A stretch of DNA of 64,000 bases from Roseibium sp. HPY-6. GTDB taxonomy: Bacteria > Pseudomonadota > Alphaproteobacteria > Rhizobiales > Stappiaceae. The DNA is taken from assembly GCF_040530035.1 (NCBI RefSeq), contig NZ_JBEWCD010000001.1, forward strand, positions 1 through 64,000, written 5' to 3'. This document shows positions 48,138-59,449 of this stretch, one piece after another (positions within the stretch are counted from its first letter, which is position 1; the number at the start of each line of letters is the position of its first letter). The notes under the pieces are model-generated. The model saw only the letters and a list, made by a program, of their open reading frames with translations, ran no database searches and was not told where the DNA came from. The position numbers were made by a program, and so were the translations under genes.

Positions 48138-50146
48138 TAGTGTGCACCCCCGCCGGTGCCGGCACCGGTGAACATTGACCAGGTGATCAGCGCAGCCACA
48201 CCGATCAGCATTGCAAATGCGTAGTGGTAAAGATATCCGGTCTGGAGCCTGACCACCCAGGACGTCACGTTCTGTACCCGCGCGGAAATCCCATCGGGGC
48301 CAAACCCGTCAATGACTGTGCCGTCACCCTTCTTCCAGAGCATTCTGCCAACCCACATCACCGGGCGGACAATAAGGAAGTCGTAGATCTCGTCAAAATA
48401 CCACTTGTTCAGGAGGAATTTGTAGAGACCCTGATGACGCTCGGCGAGCTTCTTCGGCATTTCAGGGGAGCGGATGTAGAACTGGTACGCGACGAGGAAG
48501 CCAATCACCATCATGACGAAGGGTGATACCCTGACCCATGCCGGAACATCGTGCATGGCATGAAGCACATGGAGATCGCCAAAGGCGGGCAATGCGCCAT
48601 CCCAGAACGCCGTGTAGGCCTCTTCGGAATAGAAGAACGAATTGTAGAACACCATTCCGGCCAGCACCGCGCCGATCGACAGGATGAACAGGGGCACTGT
48701 CATCACAAGTGGTGATTCATGGACATGTTTCATGACATCGACCGGTGCGCGCGGCTTGCCGTGGAAGGTCATGAATGTGAGACGCCAAGAATAGAAGGAC
48801 GTGAGCGCAGCGGCAATCACGGTCAGCCAGAAGCCGTAGAGCGCCATCGGATTTGCGTGCTCACCCCCGGCCCCTGCAAAGGCGGCCTCGATGATCCCGT
48901 CTTTCGAAACAAACCCGGCAAAGCCGATATGCGTAAACGGAATGCCGACGCCGGTCAGGGCCAACGTGCCGATCATCATCGTCCAGTAGGTGATTGGAAT
49001 GTGTTTCCTGAGCCCGCCCATCTTGCGCATGTCCTGTTCGTCAGACACCGCGTGGATCACGGAACCGGCACACAGGAACAGGAGCGCCTTGAAAAAAGCG
49101 TGTGTGAACAGGTGGAAGATGCCGATCGAATAGGCGCCGACCCCAAGGGCGACGAACATGTAGCCAAGTTGGGAACACGTCGAATACGCGATCACACGCT
49201 TGATATCGTTTTGAACCAGACCGACTGTTGCCGCGAAGAAGGCCGTGGTCGCTCCGAAGAAAACGATCACGGCAAGCGCGGTGTGGGATAGCTCCATCAG
49301 CGGCGACAGGCGCGCCACCATGAAGACACCTGCGGTCACCATCGTTGCAGCGTGAATGAGAGCGGACACCGGCGTCGGGCCTTCCATCGCGTCCGGCAAC
49401 CAGGTGTGGAGCAGGAACTGTGCGGATTTCCCCATCGCGCCCATGAAGAGCAGCAGGCAGACGATGGTCATCGCTCCTTGCGGGTCAAGCTGATATCCGA
49501 GGAACGACATGACCGGCTCTTCGCCCTCGATGAAGGACGGCGCATCGTTGAAGATCGTTGTGAATTCAATGCTCTGGAAGAGGTAGAAAACACCGAAAAT
49601 CCCGAGCGCAAAGCCGAAGTCACCGACGCGGTTGACCACGAACGCCTTGATGGCCGCAGCATTGGCTGACGGCTTCTTGTACCAGAAGCCGATCAGCAGA
49701 TAGGACGCCAATCCGACGCCTTCCCAGCCGAAGAACATCTGCAGCAGGTTGTCGGCAGTCACGAGCGACAGCATCGCAAAGGTGAACAGTGACAGATAGG
49801 CGAAGAAACGAGGACGGTGCGGATCGTGATGCATGTACCCGATGGAATAGACATGCACCAGCGCGGACACCGTGTTGACCACCACCAGCATGACTGCGGT
49901 CAGCGTGTCCACACGGATAGACCAGGACACTTTAAGGTCGCCCGCGTCAACCCACCGGAACAACTCAATGATCTGCAGTTCCGAGCCGCCGAGCCAGAAG
50001 CCGAAGAAGCTGACCCAGGACAAAAGCGCCGCGAGGATGACTAGACCGCTTGTGACGTACTCACAGGCTTTGTCCCCGATGGTGCGGCCAAAAAGGCCTG
50101 CAATCAGGAAGCCGATAAGCGGCAGGAACAGAATTGCGGAATACAT
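48137..50146 (-). CDS. nuoL: NADH-quinone oxidoreductase subunit L
   Basis: The most distal proton-pumping subunit (669 residues) has '[53 protein letters not shown]', '[45 protein letters not shown]' and the long C-terminal lateral helix region (about 520-600). These are the NuoL hallmarks that tell it from NuoM and NuoN. It starts six bases after nuoK. Confidence 0.97.
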   Translation of the reverse strand: MYSAILFLPLIGFLIAGLFGRTIGDKACEYVTSGLVILAALLSWVSFFGFWLGGSELQIIELFRWVDAGDLKVSWSIRVDTLTAVMLVVVNTVSALVHVYSIGYMHHDPHRPRFFAYLSLFTFAMLSLVTADNLLQMFFGWEGVGLASYLLIGFWYKKPSANAAAIKAFVVNRVGDFGFALGIFGVFYLFQSIEFTTIFNDAPSFIEGEEPVMSFLGYQLDPQGAMTIVCLLLFMGAMGKSAQFLLHTWLPDAMEGPTPVSALIHAATMVTAGVFMVARLSPLMELSHTALAVIVFFGATTAFFAATVGLVQNDIKRVIAYSTCSQLGYMFVALGVGAYSIGIFHLFTHAFFKALLFLCAGSVIHAVSDEQDMRKMGGLRKHIPITYWTMMIGTLALTGVGIPFTHIGFAGFVSKDGIIEAAFAGAGGEHANPMALYGFWLTVIAAALTSFYSWRLTFMTFHGKPRAPVDVMKHVHESPLVMTVPLFILSIGAVLAGMVFYNSFFYSEEAYTAFWDGALPAFGDLHVLHAMHDVPAWVRVSPFVMMVIGFLVAYQFYIRSPEMPKKLAERHQGLYKFLLNKWYFDEIYDFLIVRPVMWVGRMLWKKGDGTVIDGFGPDGISARVQNVTSWVVRLQTGYLYHYAFAMLIGVAALITWSMFTGAGTGGGAH

Positions 50147-50152
50147 CAGCTC

Positions 50153-50461
50153 CTAGCCTTTCATCACATTGACGTCTTCAACAGCGATGGAGCCACGGTT
50201 CCGGTGGAACACCACCAGGATCGCAAGCCCGATCGCCGCCTCAGCAGCGGCCACGGTAAGCACCAGCATCGTGAAAATCTGTCCCATCAAGTCTCCGAGG
50301 AACGACGAAAAGGCGACGAAATTGATGTTCACCGACAGCAGAAGCAGCTCGATAGACATCAAGATGACAATCACGTTCTTCCTGTTCAAAAAGATCCCGA
50401 AGATCCCGATTGTGAACAGGATCGCCGCGACCGACAGATAATGCGACAGACCGATTTCCAT
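50153..50461 (-). CDS. nuoK: NADH-quinone oxidoreductase subunit K
   Basis: This three-helix subunit of 102 residues starts '[52 protein letters not shown]', with the conserved membrane Glu in 'SIELLL' and a second in '[13 protein letters not shown]'. These carboxylates lie on the proton path between the hydrophilic and antiporter parts. A gap of 99 bases separates it from nuoJ. Confidence 0.97.
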   Translation of the reverse strand: MEIGLSHYLSVAAILFTIGIFGIFLNRKNVIVILMSIELLLLSVNINFVAFSSFLGDLMGQIFTMLVLTVAAAEAAIGLAILVVFHRNRGSIAVEDVNVMKG

Positions 50462-50560
50462 GGGCGCCTCGCCGTGCTCCCCTCATTTACCCCAACCGGA
50501 AGCCGCACGGAGGAGCGTGCCTGTTTCCGGACTTTCCTAAAGTGACGCGTTCCCGCCGCG

Positions 50561-51175
50561 TCAGATTCCCTTGCCCGTCTCCACCTTGCGGACCTCGATG
50601 GCAGTTTCGCGGGTGCGCGCAACCTGATCCGGAATGCTTTGACGTTTGACGTTCGGCTTGTGACGGAGCGTGAGCACAATCGCCCCGATCATCGCCACCA
50701 GCAGCACCAGGCCAGCGACCTGGAAGAAGTAGATGTATTTCGTGTAGAGCACCGAGCCGAGCGCTTCGATGTTGCTCTTGTCGGCCAGATCCGGCGTTGG
50801 TTCCGCACCGTGCCTGAGTGCCTCGGGCGCTATGATCCAGGCTCCCAGACCCATCAGAAGCTCGACCATCAATATGAGGCCGACCAACCCGCCGATCGGC
50901 AGATATTGCAGGAAGCCTTGCCGCAATTCGACAAAATCGACATCCAGCATCATGACCACAAACAGGAAGAGAACAGCAACTGCACCGACATAGACAACGA
51001 CAAGAAGCATCGCCAGATATTCAGCGCCCAGAAGCACAAACAGACCGGCAGAGTTTACGAAGGCCAGGATCAGAAACAGAACCGAAGTCACCGGATTGCG
51101 CGCGGCAATCACCATCAGTCCTGATGCCAGTGTGACACCGGCAAACAGATAGAAAAAAAGGGCTTCCAGGATCAT
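50561..51175 (-). CDS. nuoJ: NADH-quinone oxidoreductase subunit J
   Basis: This five-helix subunit (204 residues) starts 'MILEALFFYLFAGVTLASGLMVIAARNPVTSVLFLILAFVNSAGLFVLLGAEYLAMLLVVVYVGAVAVLFLFVVMML', the family's most conserved region, with the helix-3 break near 'YVGAVAVLFLF'. The C-terminal cytoplasmic tail (about 165-204) is basic. It follows nuoI at 92 bases. Confidence 0.96.
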   Translation of the reverse strand: MILEALFFYLFAGVTLASGLMVIAARNPVTSVLFLILAFVNSAGLFVLLGAEYLAMLLVVVYVGAVAVLFLFVVMMLDVDFVELRQGFLQYLPIGGLVGLILMVELLMGLGAWIIAPEALRHGAEPTPDLADKSNIEALGSVLYTKYIYFFQVAGLVLLVAMIGAIVLTLRHKPNVKRQSIPDQVARTRETAIEVRKVETGKGI

Positions 51176-51267
51176 ATCATAGACCTGCCTGTCGAGTGGC
51201 CCGTCCGGACCGGAGATGCGGGGCCCGGCCGGATTGCCGGGCTGATGTCGAAGTGTCGGGTATGCTC

Positions 51268-51756
51268 CTAACGATAAGGCGCATCAATTTCAATGTTGCG
51301 GGCGATTTCGCGTTCCCAACGGTCCCCGTTGGCAAGCAGCTTTTCCTTGTCGTAGTAGAGCTCTTCACGGGTTTCCGTTGCGAATTCGAAGTTCGGTCCT
51401 TCGACGATCGCGTCCACCGGGCAGGCTTCCTGGCAGAAGCCGCAATAGATGCACTTGACCATATCAATATCGTATCGCGTGGTCCTGCGGGTGCCGTCGT
51501 TGCGCCGAGGACCGGCTTCGATCGTGATCGCCTGTGCGGGACAGATCGCTTCGCAGAGTTTGCAGGCAATGCAGCGCTCCTCACCATTCGGATAACGGCG
51601 CAGTGCATGCTCACCCCTGAAACGCGGGCTCACCGGGCCCTTTTCGAACGGATAGTTGACCGTTGGCTTCGGCTTGAAGAAGTAACGCATCGCCAGAACG
51701 AACGCCGACACGAACTCTTGCAGAAACAGCGATTTGACGGCTTGACTAAGTCCCAT
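51268..51756 (-). CDS. nuoI: NADH-quinone oxidoreductase subunit I
   Basis: This 162-residue iron-sulfur subunit carries clusters N6a and N6b in the peripheral arm. The two ferredoxin motifs are '[12 protein letters not shown]' and '[12 protein letters not shown]', each followed by the partner Cys-Pro of the other cluster. The N-terminal amphipathic helix '[22 protein letters not shown]' anchors it to the membrane arm. The ATG at 51756 (MGLSQAVKS) is the family start. It follows the small membrane-protein gene at 20 bases. Confidence 0.97.
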   Translation of the reverse strand: MGLSQAVKSLFLQEFVSAFVLAMRYFFKPKPTVNYPFEKGPVSPRFRGEHALRRYPNGEERCIACKLCEAICPAQAITIEAGPRRNDGTRRTTRYDIDMVKCIYCGFCQEACPVDAIVEGPNFEFATETREELYYDKEKLLANGDRWEREIARNIEIDAPYR

Positions 51757-51776
51757 CGCTTCTTGCCTCTCTTTCC

Positions 51777-52013
51777 TCAACCAGCCAGCAGGCTGGCGGC
51801 CCAATACCCGACAATCGGGAAACCGATCACCGGAACTCCAAAAATCAGCACGCCCAATGGTGCTTTGTACCTTGCGACAGCACCGCCGTCGCCGCCGGCC
51901 TGCCTGTTTTTCATCTCTGCGGCCTGAAGCATTCCCTTCAGGATCTTGTAATCGAGCCAGCCGACATAAAGCCCGATGCAGGCACCGATCACTCCGGCAA
52001 GCGATACACTCAC
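51777..52013 (-). CDS. Small two-helix membrane protein inside the nuo operon
   Basis: This 78-residue protein of no family I recognise lies between nuoH and nuoI. Two hydrophobic stretches (about 4-22, '[17 protein letters not shown]', and about 54-75, '[21 protein letters not shown]') flank a polar Gly-rich loop. The GTG at 52013 overlaps the nuoH stop as GTGA, so translation is coupled to nuoH; an in-frame TTG at 52031 is less likely. Position suggests a role in complex I assembly or as an accessory subunit, but this is inference. It is not one of the 14 core subunits, nor clearly one of the known alphaproteobacterial accessory subunits. Confidence 0.68.
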   Translation of the reverse strand: MSVSLAGVIGACIGLYVGWLDYKILKGMLQAAEMKNRQAGGDGGAVARYKAPLGVLIFGVPVIGFPIVGYWAASLLAG

Positions 52014-53071
52014 GCGGCGCCCGGTGCCCAACCGGTGGCCATCAGCACGGCGGCGACAACGACAACCATCGCCAGCGACAGCGGCAGGAATACCTTCCAG
52101 CCAAGGCGCATCAACTGGTCATACCGGTAACGCGGCACCATTGCCTTCACCATTGCGAACATGAAGAAGCCAAGCAGACACTTCAAAATGAACCAGACGA
52201 CGCCCGGTACCCAGGTGAATGGTGCGAAATCAAACGGCGGAAGCCATCCACCCATGAAGAAGATGGTCATCAGGGCGCACATCAGGCAGATGGCCACGTA
52301 TTCGCCCAGCATGAACATCATGTACGGCGTCGAGCCGTATTCGACCATGAAGCCCGCAACCAGCTCGGATTCAGCTTCCGCAAGGTCGAACGGCGGACGG
52401 TTCGTTTCCGCAAGGGCGGACACAAAGAACACCACAAACATCGGGAACAGCGGCAGCCAGTACCAGTTCAGGAACGACAGCCACGGTACGCCAAGCATTG
52501 TCGCAAGACCGGTTTGCTGAGCCTCGACGATTCCCGTCAGGTTCAAGGTTCCAGCGCAAAGCAGCACCGTCACGATTACAAATCCGATGGAAACCTCGTA
52601 GGAAACCATTTGCGCCGCCGAGCGAAGGGCCGACAGGAACGGATACTTGGAGTTGGACGCCCATCCACCGATGATTACGCCATAGACTTCCAGAGAAGAC
52701 ACGGCAAAAACAAACAGAACGCCAACATTGATATTCGCGATGACCCATCCGTCCGCGACTGGAATAACCGCCCACGCTGTCAAAGCGAGCAGAACCGAAA
52801 TCAGCGGCGCGAGCAGAAACAGAACCTTGTTGGAACCATCCGGAATGACCGGTTCCTTCAACACGAATTTCAGCAGGTCGGCAAAACTTTGCAGCAAACC
52901 AAAGGGCCCGACCACGTTCGGTCCCCGGCGGATCTGAACAGCGGCCCAGATTTTCCGGTCTGCGTAAAGGATATAGGCGACGATCACCAGAAGCACGACC
53001 ATCAGCAGAATGCTCTGCATGGCTATCAGGAGGAATTGCCCCAGATAGGTCGTTGTGAAGAACTCAACCAT
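52010..53071 (-). CDS. nuoH: NADH-quinone oxidoreductase subunit H
   Basis: This membrane subunit of 353 residues forms the quinone chamber with NuoB and NuoD. It has '[43 protein letters not shown]', the acidic loop '[40 protein letters not shown]' and a C-terminal '[19 protein letters not shown]', all strongly conserved in ND1/NuoH. It begins 15 bases after nuoG and its stop overlaps the next small gene by four bases. Confidence 0.97.
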   Translation of the reverse strand: MVEFFTTTYLGQFLLIAMQSILLMVVLLVIVAYILYADRKIWAAVQIRRGPNVVGPFGLLQSFADLLKFVLKEPVIPDGSNKVLFLLAPLISVLLALTAWAVIPVADGWVIANINVGVLFVFAVSSLEVYGVIIGGWASNSKYPFLSALRSAAQMVSYEVSIGFVIVTVLLCAGTLNLTGIVEAQQTGLATMLGVPWLSFLNWYWLPLFPMFVVFFVSALAETNRPPFDLAEAESELVAGFMVEYGSTPYMMFMLGEYVAICLMCALMTIFFMGGWLPPFDFAPFTWVPGVVWFILKCLLGFFMFAMVKAMVPRYRYDQLMRLGWKVFLPLSLAMVVVVAAVLMATGWAPGAA

Positions 53072-53086
53072 TCCGTCCCCTGCCCC

Positions 53087-55150
53087 TTATTCAGCCGCTT
53101 CCGCCGCTCGCGTTCGGGCGAGCGCCGAGCACTCGGCCATCGTCCTGGACGCGCGAGCGATCGGGTTGGTCAGGTAAAAGTCCTGAATTGCGTTCGCAAA
53201 GCCGGCACCATCCATCTTCGCGGACGTGTCGGCAAGCTTTTCAACATCTGCCCCGTCGCCAGGCTCGATCGCATCAATCCCCGTCATGTGCGGATGGGCA
53301 TCAAACAGCTTGGCGCGCAGCTCAGAAAGCGAATCGAATGGAAGCGTCTGGCCGAGGCTTGCCGACAGGGCCCGCAAAATGGCCCAGTCCTCTCTCGCTT
53401 CGCCCGGAGGAAACGCCGCGCGATCCGCCATCTGAACACGACCTTCCGTGTTGACATAGATCGCGGACTTTTCGGTGTAGGCTGCGCCCGGCAGGATCAC
53501 ATCGGCGCGGTGCGCACCCCGGTCGCCATGCGTTCCCTGGTAGACGACGAATGCTCCTTCAGGAACCTCGAGTTCGTCAACACCAAGCAGAAAGAGAACA
53601 TCGAGCGCGCCCGGTTCAAGCATCGCTGAAGTATCCTTGCCGCCTTCACCGGGAACAAAACCAATGTCCAGCGCGCCCACCTGCGAAGCTTCCGTATGAA
53701 GGATGTTGAAACCGTTCCAACCGTCCTTGATGACGCCAAGCGACTTGGCGGCAGCTGCGATATTTGCCAACACCGCTGCCCCGTCGGGCCTGTTGAGCGC
53801 ACCCTGTCCAACGATGAACATCGGCCGCTCGGCGTTCGCTGGTGCGTGATCGACAAACTGCTTCAAACTGTCCGGTCCGGCCCCAAGATAGGTTACCGGA
53901 TAGGTCAGGTCGGCGTTTTCGCCAATCAGGCCGATATGAAGATCTCCGCGTGTCCAGCGCTTGCGGATCCGGGCATTGAGAACCGGCGCTTCCTGGCGCG
54001 GGTTCGTGCCGATCAGCATAATCGCGTCTGCTTCTTCAATGCCTTCGATTGTCGAATTGAAGACGTAGCTTGCACGCCCGTTCTTGGGATGAAGCGGTGA
54101 CCCCGGAAAGCGGCTGTCGAGATTTACGGCGCCAAGGCCTTCCATCAGGCTTTTCAGGGCGAACATGTCCTCGACGCCGGCCAACTGTCCGGCGAGCGCA
54201 CCGATCTTGTCAGCAGATGCTGCTTTGACCTTCTCTGCAATAATCTGAAAGGCCTCAGACCAGGAAACGGGCTGCAGCTTGCCGTTTTTCTTGGCATAGG
54301 GCCGGTCAAGCCGCTGCGTCTTAAGTCCATCCCAGATGTAGCGCGACTTATCGGAGATCCACTCCTCGTTGACCTCTTCATTGAGGCGCGGCATCACGCG
54401 CATCACTTCCTTGCCACGGGAATCGACGCGGATGGCAGACCCAACCGCATCCATAACGTCAACACTCTCCGTCTTTGTCAGCTCCCACGGGCGCGCATGG
54501 AATTCGTACGGCTTGTGCGTCAGCGCGCCGACCGGACACAGGTCAGCAACATTGCCCTGCATTTCCGACGAAAGCGCGGCTTCCAGATATGTGGTGATTT
54601 CAGCGTTCTCACCGCGGCCCACCAGCCCCATATCGGTCACGCCGCACACTTCGGTCGTAAAACGAACGCAGCGCGTGCAATGAATGCACCGGGTCATGAT
54701 CGTCTTGATCAGCGGACCGATTTCCTTGTTTTCAACAGCCCGCTTGTTTTCGTGAAACCGTGAACCGTCGACCCCATAGGCCATCGCCTGGTCCTGCAGG
54801 TCGCACTCTCCGCCCTGGTCGCAGATCGGACAGTCGAGCGGGTGGTTGATGAGCAGGAACTCCATCACCCCTTCCCGCGCCTTCTTGACCATTTCGGACT
54901 TCGTCTCGACGACCGGAGGTTCGCCATTCGGCCCGGGGCGCAGATCCTTCACGCCCATCGCGCAAGATGCTGTCGGCTTCGGCGGACCGCCTTTGACCTC
55001 AACAAGGCACATGCGGCAATTGCCGGCGATTGACAGCCGGTCGTGGTAGCAGAAGCGCGGAACCTCGGCGCCCGCCTCTTCACAGGCCTGTAGCAGCGTA
55101 TAGTCTGCCGGGACCTCTACTTCATTGCCATCGATGATGAGCTTCGTCAT
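53087..55150 (-). CDS. nuoG: NADH-quinone oxidoreductase subunit G
   Basis: This 687-residue, 75 kDa-type subunit starts with a [2Fe-2S] ferredoxin domain ('[36 protein letters not shown]'). The His-Cys3 [4Fe-4S] segment is '[21 protein letters not shown]' and the next cluster is '[17 protein letters not shown]'. A molybdopterin-oxidoreductase-like domain without cofactor (about 215-620) follows. It lies 26 bases after nuoF. Confidence 0.97.
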   Translation of the reverse strand: MTKLIIDGNEVEVPADYTLLQACEEAGAEVPRFCYHDRLSIAGNCRMCLVEVKGGPPKPTASCAMGVKDLRPGPNGEPPVVETKSEMVKKAREGVMEFLLINHPLDCPICDQGGECDLQDQAMAYGVDGSRFHENKRAVENKEIGPLIKTIMTRCIHCTRCVRFTTEVCGVTDMGLVGRGENAEITTYLEAALSSEMQGNVADLCPVGALTHKPYEFHARPWELTKTESVDVMDAVGSAIRVDSRGKEVMRVMPRLNEEVNEEWISDKSRYIWDGLKTQRLDRPYAKKNGKLQPVSWSEAFQIIAEKVKAASADKIGALAGQLAGVEDMFALKSLMEGLGAVNLDSRFPGSPLHPKNGRASYVFNSTIEGIEEADAIMLIGTNPRQEAPVLNARIRKRWTRGDLHIGLIGENADLTYPVTYLGAGPDSLKQFVDHAPANAERPMFIVGQGALNRPDGAAVLANIAAAAKSLGVIKDGWNGFNILHTEASQVGALDIGFVPGEGGKDTSAMLEPGALDVLFLLGVDELEVPEGAFVVYQGTHGDRGAHRADVILPGAAYTEKSAIYVNTEGRVQMADRAAFPPGEAREDWAILRALSASLGQTLPFDSLSELRAKLFDAHPHMTGIDAIEPGDGADVEKLADTSAKMDGAGFANAIQDFYLTNPIARASRTMAECSALARTRAAEAAE

Positions 55151-55176
55151 CCGTTGCTCCTCGGTTCCCGTTCCGC

Positions 55177-56478
55177 TTACTCAGCCGCAACCATGGTCGA
55201 AGACGCCTTCGACTTGGCGACATAATCATCGATGCGCTGCTCGATGACCGGCCGGAAATTCTTGATCAAACCCTGGATCGGCCAAGCGGCCGCATCTCCA
55301 AGCGCACAAATCGTGTGGCCTTCGACCTGCTTTGTCACCTTGAACAGCATGTCGATCTCCTCATAGGAGGATTCGCCTTTGACCATGCGCTCCATGACGC
55401 GCCACATCCAGCCCGTACCTTCGCGGCACGGTGTGCACTGGCCGCAGCTTTCATGCTTGTAGAAGTAGGACAAACGCGCAATCGCCTTGATGATATCGGT
55501 GGACTTGTCCATCACGATCACGGCCGCCGTTCCCAGTCCCGATCCCATGCCGCGCAGGGTGTCGAAATCCATCGGCGCGTCTTTGATCTCGTCCGCTGTG
55601 CAGCACGGCACGGAGGACCCGCCCGGGATAACCGCCAGAAGATTGTCCCAGCCGCCGCGAATACCGCCGCAATGCTTGTCGATCATCTCGGAGAACGGAA
55701 CACCCAACTCTTCCTCGAAGGTTGCCGGCTGGTTGACGTGCCCGGAAACGCAGAAAAGTTTGGTTCCTGTGTTGTTCGGGCGCCCCAGTGCCGAGAACCA
55801 CGCTGCGCCCCGACGCAAGATCGTCGGCGCTACGGCTATCGATTCCACGTTGTTCACGGTTGTCGGGCAGCCATAAAGCCCGACGTTGGCCGGAAACGGC
55901 GGTTTCAGGCGTGGTTGCCCTTTTTTGCCTTCCAGGCTTTCCAGCAATGCCGTTTCTTCACCGCAGATGTAAGCGCCTGCGCCATGATGAACGTAAACGT
56001 CAAAGTCATAGCCGTTCTTGTTGTTCTTTCCGATCAGACCGGCATCGTAGGCCTGGTCGATCGCCGCCTGCAGGCGTTCGCGCTCGCGAATGAACTCACC
56101 GCGCACGTAAATGTAAGCAGCAATGGCGCCCATGGCAAAACCGGCAACAAGGCAGCCCTCGACAAGCGTATGGGGATCGTGACGCAGGATCTCCCGGTCT
56201 TTGCAGGTTCCCGGCTCGGACTCGTCCGCGTTGACGACCAGATAGGCCGGGCGGCCGTCAGACTCCTTGGGCATGAACGACCATTTCAGTCCCGTTGGAA
56301 AGCCAGCTCCGCCGCGGCCACGCAGGCCAGAATCCTTCATTTCCTGAATGATCCAGTCACGGCCCTTGTCGATCAGGGCTTTTGTGTTGTCCCATTGGCC
56401 ACGCTTTTTCGCGCCGTCGAGACCCCAGTCATGCAGACCGTAGATATTGGTGAAGATCCGATCCTGATCTTGCAGCAT
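55177..56478 (-). CDS. nuoF: NADH-quinone oxidoreductase subunit F
   Basis: This 433-residue subunit holds FMN, the NADH site and cluster N3. It has the FMN/NADH motifs '[19 protein letters not shown]', '[20 protein letters not shown]' and '[32 protein letters not shown]', and the cluster motif '[15 protein letters not shown]'. It lies nine bases after nuoE. Confidence 0.97.
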   Translation of the reverse strand: MLQDQDRIFTNIYGLHDWGLDGAKKRGQWDNTKALIDKGRDWIIQEMKDSGLRGRGGAGFPTGLKWSFMPKESDGRPAYLVVNADESEPGTCKDREILRHDPHTLVEGCLVAGFAMGAIAAYIYVRGEFIRERERLQAAIDQAYDAGLIGKNNKNGYDFDVYVHHGAGAYICGEETALLESLEGKKGQPRLKPPFPANVGLYGCPTTVNNVESIAVAPTILRRGAAWFSALGRPNNTGTKLFCVSGHVNQPATFEEELGVPFSEMIDKHCGGIRGGWDNLLAVIPGGSSVPCCTADEIKDAPMDFDTLRGMGSGLGTAAVIVMDKSTDIIKAIARLSYFYKHESCGQCTPCREGTGWMWRVMERMVKGESSYEEIDMLFKVTKQVEGHTICALGDAAAWPIQGLIKNFRPVIEQRIDDYVAKSKASSTMVAAE

Positions 56479-56487
56479 CTCTTCCCC

Positions 56488-57747
56488 CTAGTCTTCGCTC
56501 TTTGAGGAAGCCACTTCACCGGCATCCACACGCTTGGAAAATTCAGTATCCTCACCGGCAGCGAGGATCTTGGCCTGCTCAATCCAGCCGTCACGCTCAA
56601 TGCGGCCCTTGAACTTGAGGCGGCTGTCCACCCAGGCGACCTCAGCGGGTCCCCAGTTGGCAACCTGATCGAAATGATAGAAGCCGAGCTCATGAAGCGT
56701 TGCTTCAAGTTTCGGCCCTACGCCCTTCAATTTCTTCAGATCGTCGGCTTTGCCTTCTCGCGGTCCGGTCAGCGTTTCCGGCGCTTTTTCCGCAATCGCT
56801 TCGCTGCTGGCAGGTGCCGCCACTTCTTTTGGCTTTGCGGGTGCGCTTTTTTTCGCAGCTTTCGGCGTTTCTGCGTCTTCTTTCTTCGGCGTGTCCGGCT
56901 TCGCCTTTTCGGGAGCTTTTGCTTTTGCTGGAGCCTTGGCCGGTTTTGAAGGAGCGGTGTCCGCTACCTTTTCACTCTTGGCGGCATGCTCGGCAATGAC
57001 TTTCGCGACAGCATCTTCGGCCGGCGTTGGTACGCCGTCATAGTCGTTCCCACCGGTATTGATCGCAGCACCGGCAAATTCGTGGGACGCCTTTTCGGCG
57101 CCGTCGACGACATGTGCCAAAGGCAGCTCGCCCTTGGTGTCGTCGTTCAGCTCGGTCAGGCTGGTCAAGCCCCCCTCGGCCATCGCGAAACGCCTGCCGT
57201 TTTGAGGTCCGGGCGTCACCTTGTTGCCCGCCGATATGTCGTCAAGCAGCTTTTCAAAGCTCTCCGGTGTCAGGTCTTCGTAGGTATCCTTGTAGATCTG
57301 GACCATCGGCGCGTTGACACAGGCACCGAGACATTCGACCTCTTCCCAGGAAAACATGCCGTCTTCGGAGATCTCGTGCATGTGTTTGGCAATGCGCGAT
57401 TTGCAGATCTTGATCAGATCTTCAGATCCGCGCAGCTGACACGGCGTTGTACCGCAGACCTGGATATGAGCTTTCTTGCCCACCGGTTGCAGCTGGAACA
57501 TCGTATAAAATGTTGCCACTTCGAGGACACGGATGTTCGGCATGTCGAGCAAGTCGGCCACGCACCGTATTGCAGGTTCACTCACCCAGCCGTCGTTCTG
57601 TTCCTGCGCGCGCCACAGCAGCGGAATGACCGCGGAGGCCTGCCGGCCTGCCGGATAACGGTCGATAAGCTTCTTTGCCCACGCGAGATTCGACTCGGTG
57701 AACTCGAAGCTTTCTGGTTGTTCCGCGGCAAGTCTGCGAACCGCCAT
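56488..57747 (-). CDS. nuoE: NADH-quinone oxidoreductase subunit E with long C-terminal extension
   Basis: Residues about 15-175 are the thioredoxin-like [2Fe-2S] 24 kDa subunit, with Cys ligands in '[11 protein letters not shown]' (C-x4-C) and '[15 protein letters not shown]' (C-x3-C). The protein then runs to 419 residues, more than twice the E. coli length. An Ala/Lys/Pro-rich, probably disordered linker (about 250-330) leads to a helix-hairpin-helix-like domain ('[62 protein letters not shown]'). This tail resembles domains fused to ribosomal L21 or NuoE in alphaproteobacteria; its role is not established. It follows nuoD at 81 bases. Confidence 0.94.
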   Translation of the reverse strand: MAVRRLAAEQPESFEFTESNLAWAKKLIDRYPAGRQASAVIPLLWRAQEQNDGWVSEPAIRCVADLLDMPNIRVLEVATFYTMFQLQPVGKKAHIQVCGTTPCQLRGSEDLIKICKSRIAKHMHEISEDGMFSWEEVECLGACVNAPMVQIYKDTYEDLTPESFEKLLDDISAGNKVTPGPQNGRRFAMAEGGLTSLTELNDDTKGELPLAHVVDGAEKASHEFAGAAINTGGNDYDGVPTPAEDAVAKVIAEHAAKSEKVADTAPSKPAKAPAKAKAPEKAKPDTPKKEDAETPKAAKKSAPAKPKEVAAPASSEAIAEKAPETLTGPREGKADDLKKLKGVGPKLEATLHELGFYHFDQVANWGPAEVAWVDSRLKFKGRIERDGWIEQAKILAAGEDTEFSKRVDAGEVASSKSED

Positions 57748-57828
57748 GGTGTTATCCCCGTCTTGTCACAGTGACCGGAGCCTGAATGGCGGCTGCCGAG
57801 GTCAGAATTTGGTCGTGAGCGCGCCGCA

Positions 57829-59013
57829 TCAGCGGTCCACTTCACCGAAAACGATGTCCATCGACCCCAGCACCGCCGAAACGTCTGCGAGCATGTGGCC
57901 TCGGCACAAGAAATCCATGGCCTGCAGGTGGGCATAGCCAGGTGCTTTGATCTTGCAACGGTAAGGTTTGTTCGTGCCGTCCGACACCAGATAGACGCCG
58001 AATTCGCCCTTTGGAGCTTCAACGGCGGCATAAACCTCGCCTTCCGGAACGTGGTAGCCTTCCGTATAGAGCTTGAAATGATGGATCAGCGCTTCCATCG
58101 AGCGCTTCATTTCCCCACGTTTGGGCGGAACGATCTTACCGTCGACAGATGAAACCGGTCCCGTTTCCACTGTCAGCTTTTCAAGGCACTGCTTCATGAT
58201 CCGGATCGACTGGCGCATTTCCTCCATGCGGATCAGGTAACGGTCGTAGCAGTCCCCGTTCTTTCCGATCGGGATATCGAACTCGAGTTCCGAATAGCAC
58301 TCGTATGGCTGAGACTTGCGCAAGTCCCAGGGCGCACCCGACCCGCGAACCATGACGCCGGAAAAGCCCCAGGCCCAGGCATCGTCCAGATCGACAACGC
58401 CAATATCGACATTGCGCTGCTTGAAGATGCGGTTGTCGGTCAAAAGGCCCTCGATATCATCGAGCGTCTGGAGGAACGGATCACAGAAGTCCCAGATATC
58501 GTCGAGCAGATCACGCGGCAGGTCCTGATGCACGCCACCGGGTCGAACATAGGCGGCGTGCATACGTGCACCGCAGGCGCGCTCGTAGAAAACCATGAGT
58601 TCTTCACGTGGCTCAAAGCCCCAAAGCGGTGGCGTCAGAGCTCCGACGTCCATCGCCTGTGTCGTCACGTTCAGAAGATGAGACAGGATGCGCCCGATTT
58701 CAGAATAAAGAACCCGGACCAGTTGCCCGCGCTTTGGCACTTCGATGCCGATCAGACGCTCAACCGCCATCGCGAACGCATGTTCCTGGTTCATCGGGGC
58801 AACGTAGTCCAGGCGATCGAAGTAAGGGACCGCCTGCAAGTAGGTTTTCTGCTCGATCAGCTTTTCCGTACCTCGATGCAGAAGCCCGATATGCGGATCG
58901 ACACGGGTCACAACTTCACCGTCCAGTTCCAGCACAAGACGCAGAACGCCGTGCGCCGCCGGGTGCTGCGGGCCGAAGTTTATGTTGAAATTTCGAACCT
59001 GAGCTTCAGCCAT
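57829..59013 (-). CDS. nuoD: NADH-quinone oxidoreductase subunit D
   Basis: This 394-residue, 49 kDa-type subunit helps form the quinone pocket. It begins '[55 protein letters not shown]', with the conserved HPAAHG and HRGTEK, and has '[22 protein letters not shown]' and the C-terminal '[51 protein letters not shown]'. The ATG at 59013 is the family start and lies eight bases inside the 3' end of the GFA-family gene, so translation is coupled to that gene and not directly to nuoC. Confidence 0.97.
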   Translation of the reverse strand: MAEAQVRNFNINFGPQHPAAHGVLRLVLELDGEVVTRVDPHIGLLHRGTEKLIEQKTYLQAVPYFDRLDYVAPMNQEHAFAMAVERLIGIEVPKRGQLVRVLYSEIGRILSHLLNVTTQAMDVGALTPPLWGFEPREELMVFYERACGARMHAAYVRPGGVHQDLPRDLLDDIWDFCDPFLQTLDDIEGLLTDNRIFKQRNVDIGVVDLDDAWAWGFSGVMVRGSGAPWDLRKSQPYECYSELEFDIPIGKNGDCYDRYLIRMEEMRQSIRIMKQCLEKLTVETGPVSSVDGKIVPPKRGEMKRSMEALIHHFKLYTEGYHVPEGEVYAAVEAPKGEFGVYLVSDGTNKPYRCKIKAPGYAHLQAMDFLCRGHMLADVSAVLGSMDIVFGEVDR

Positions 59014-59437
59014 GTTGTGGCCCCTGTTGAGATGCAAACAGTTCCATGACCTGCGCACCTGTCAGTTTCTTGGTCTGGTTGGAAAATGCGAAATTGTCAG
59101 GCTTTTCGTCGATGAAGATTTCGGACGTGAATTCGAATAATCCGGGGTCATCGAAAGCGCCAACCGCAACACCTGCATGCGAACCGTCACGCATCTTCCA
59201 AAAGAGAGTGGATCCGCACTTTGTGCAGAATTGCCGCATGCCCCACTCTGAGGAATCAAATGTACCCAACTGCGCCTCGTCTTCAACGACAACACTGTCG
59301 CAGTTAACTTCCATAAAAGCGCCGCCGCTCCAGCGCCGGCACATGGAGCAATGACAAACACCCATCTCCATCTTGCTCGGGACCGCGGTAAACCTCACCG
59401 CGCCGCAAAGACAACCACCTGTCAATTGCTTGCTCAT
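59006..59437 (-). CDS. GFA-family (Mss4-fold) zinc protein embedded between nuoC and nuoD
   Basis: The 143-residue protein has the GFA/Mss4-like zinc pattern: '[11 protein letters not shown]', '[17 protein letters not shown]' and '[11 protein letters not shown]', that is CxC, CxCxxC and CxxC. The family includes glutathione-dependent formaldehyde-activating enzyme and many proteins of unknown role. It is read in line with the operon, 12 bases after nuoC, and overlaps nuoD by eight bases. It is not a complex I subunit. Its substrate is unknown, and no formaldehyde dehydrogenase is close by. Confidence 0.87.
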   Translation of the reverse strand: MSKQLTGGCLCGAVRFTAVPSKMEMGVCHCSMCRRWSGGAFMEVNCDSVVVEDEAQLGTFDSSEWGMRQFCTKCGSTLFWKMRDGSHAGVAVGAFDDPGLFEFTSEIFIDEKPDNFAFSNQTKKLTGAQVMELFASQQGPQHG

Positions 59438-59449
59438 CCCGGCGCCGCC

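Noticed and set aside
51857..53629. Very long open frame (590 codons) on the plus strand opposite nuoI-nuoH-nuoG
   Set aside because: It is antisense to well-conserved nuo genes, has the His/Arg/Gln-rich composition typical of the antisense frame of GC-rich genes, and shows no family motif.
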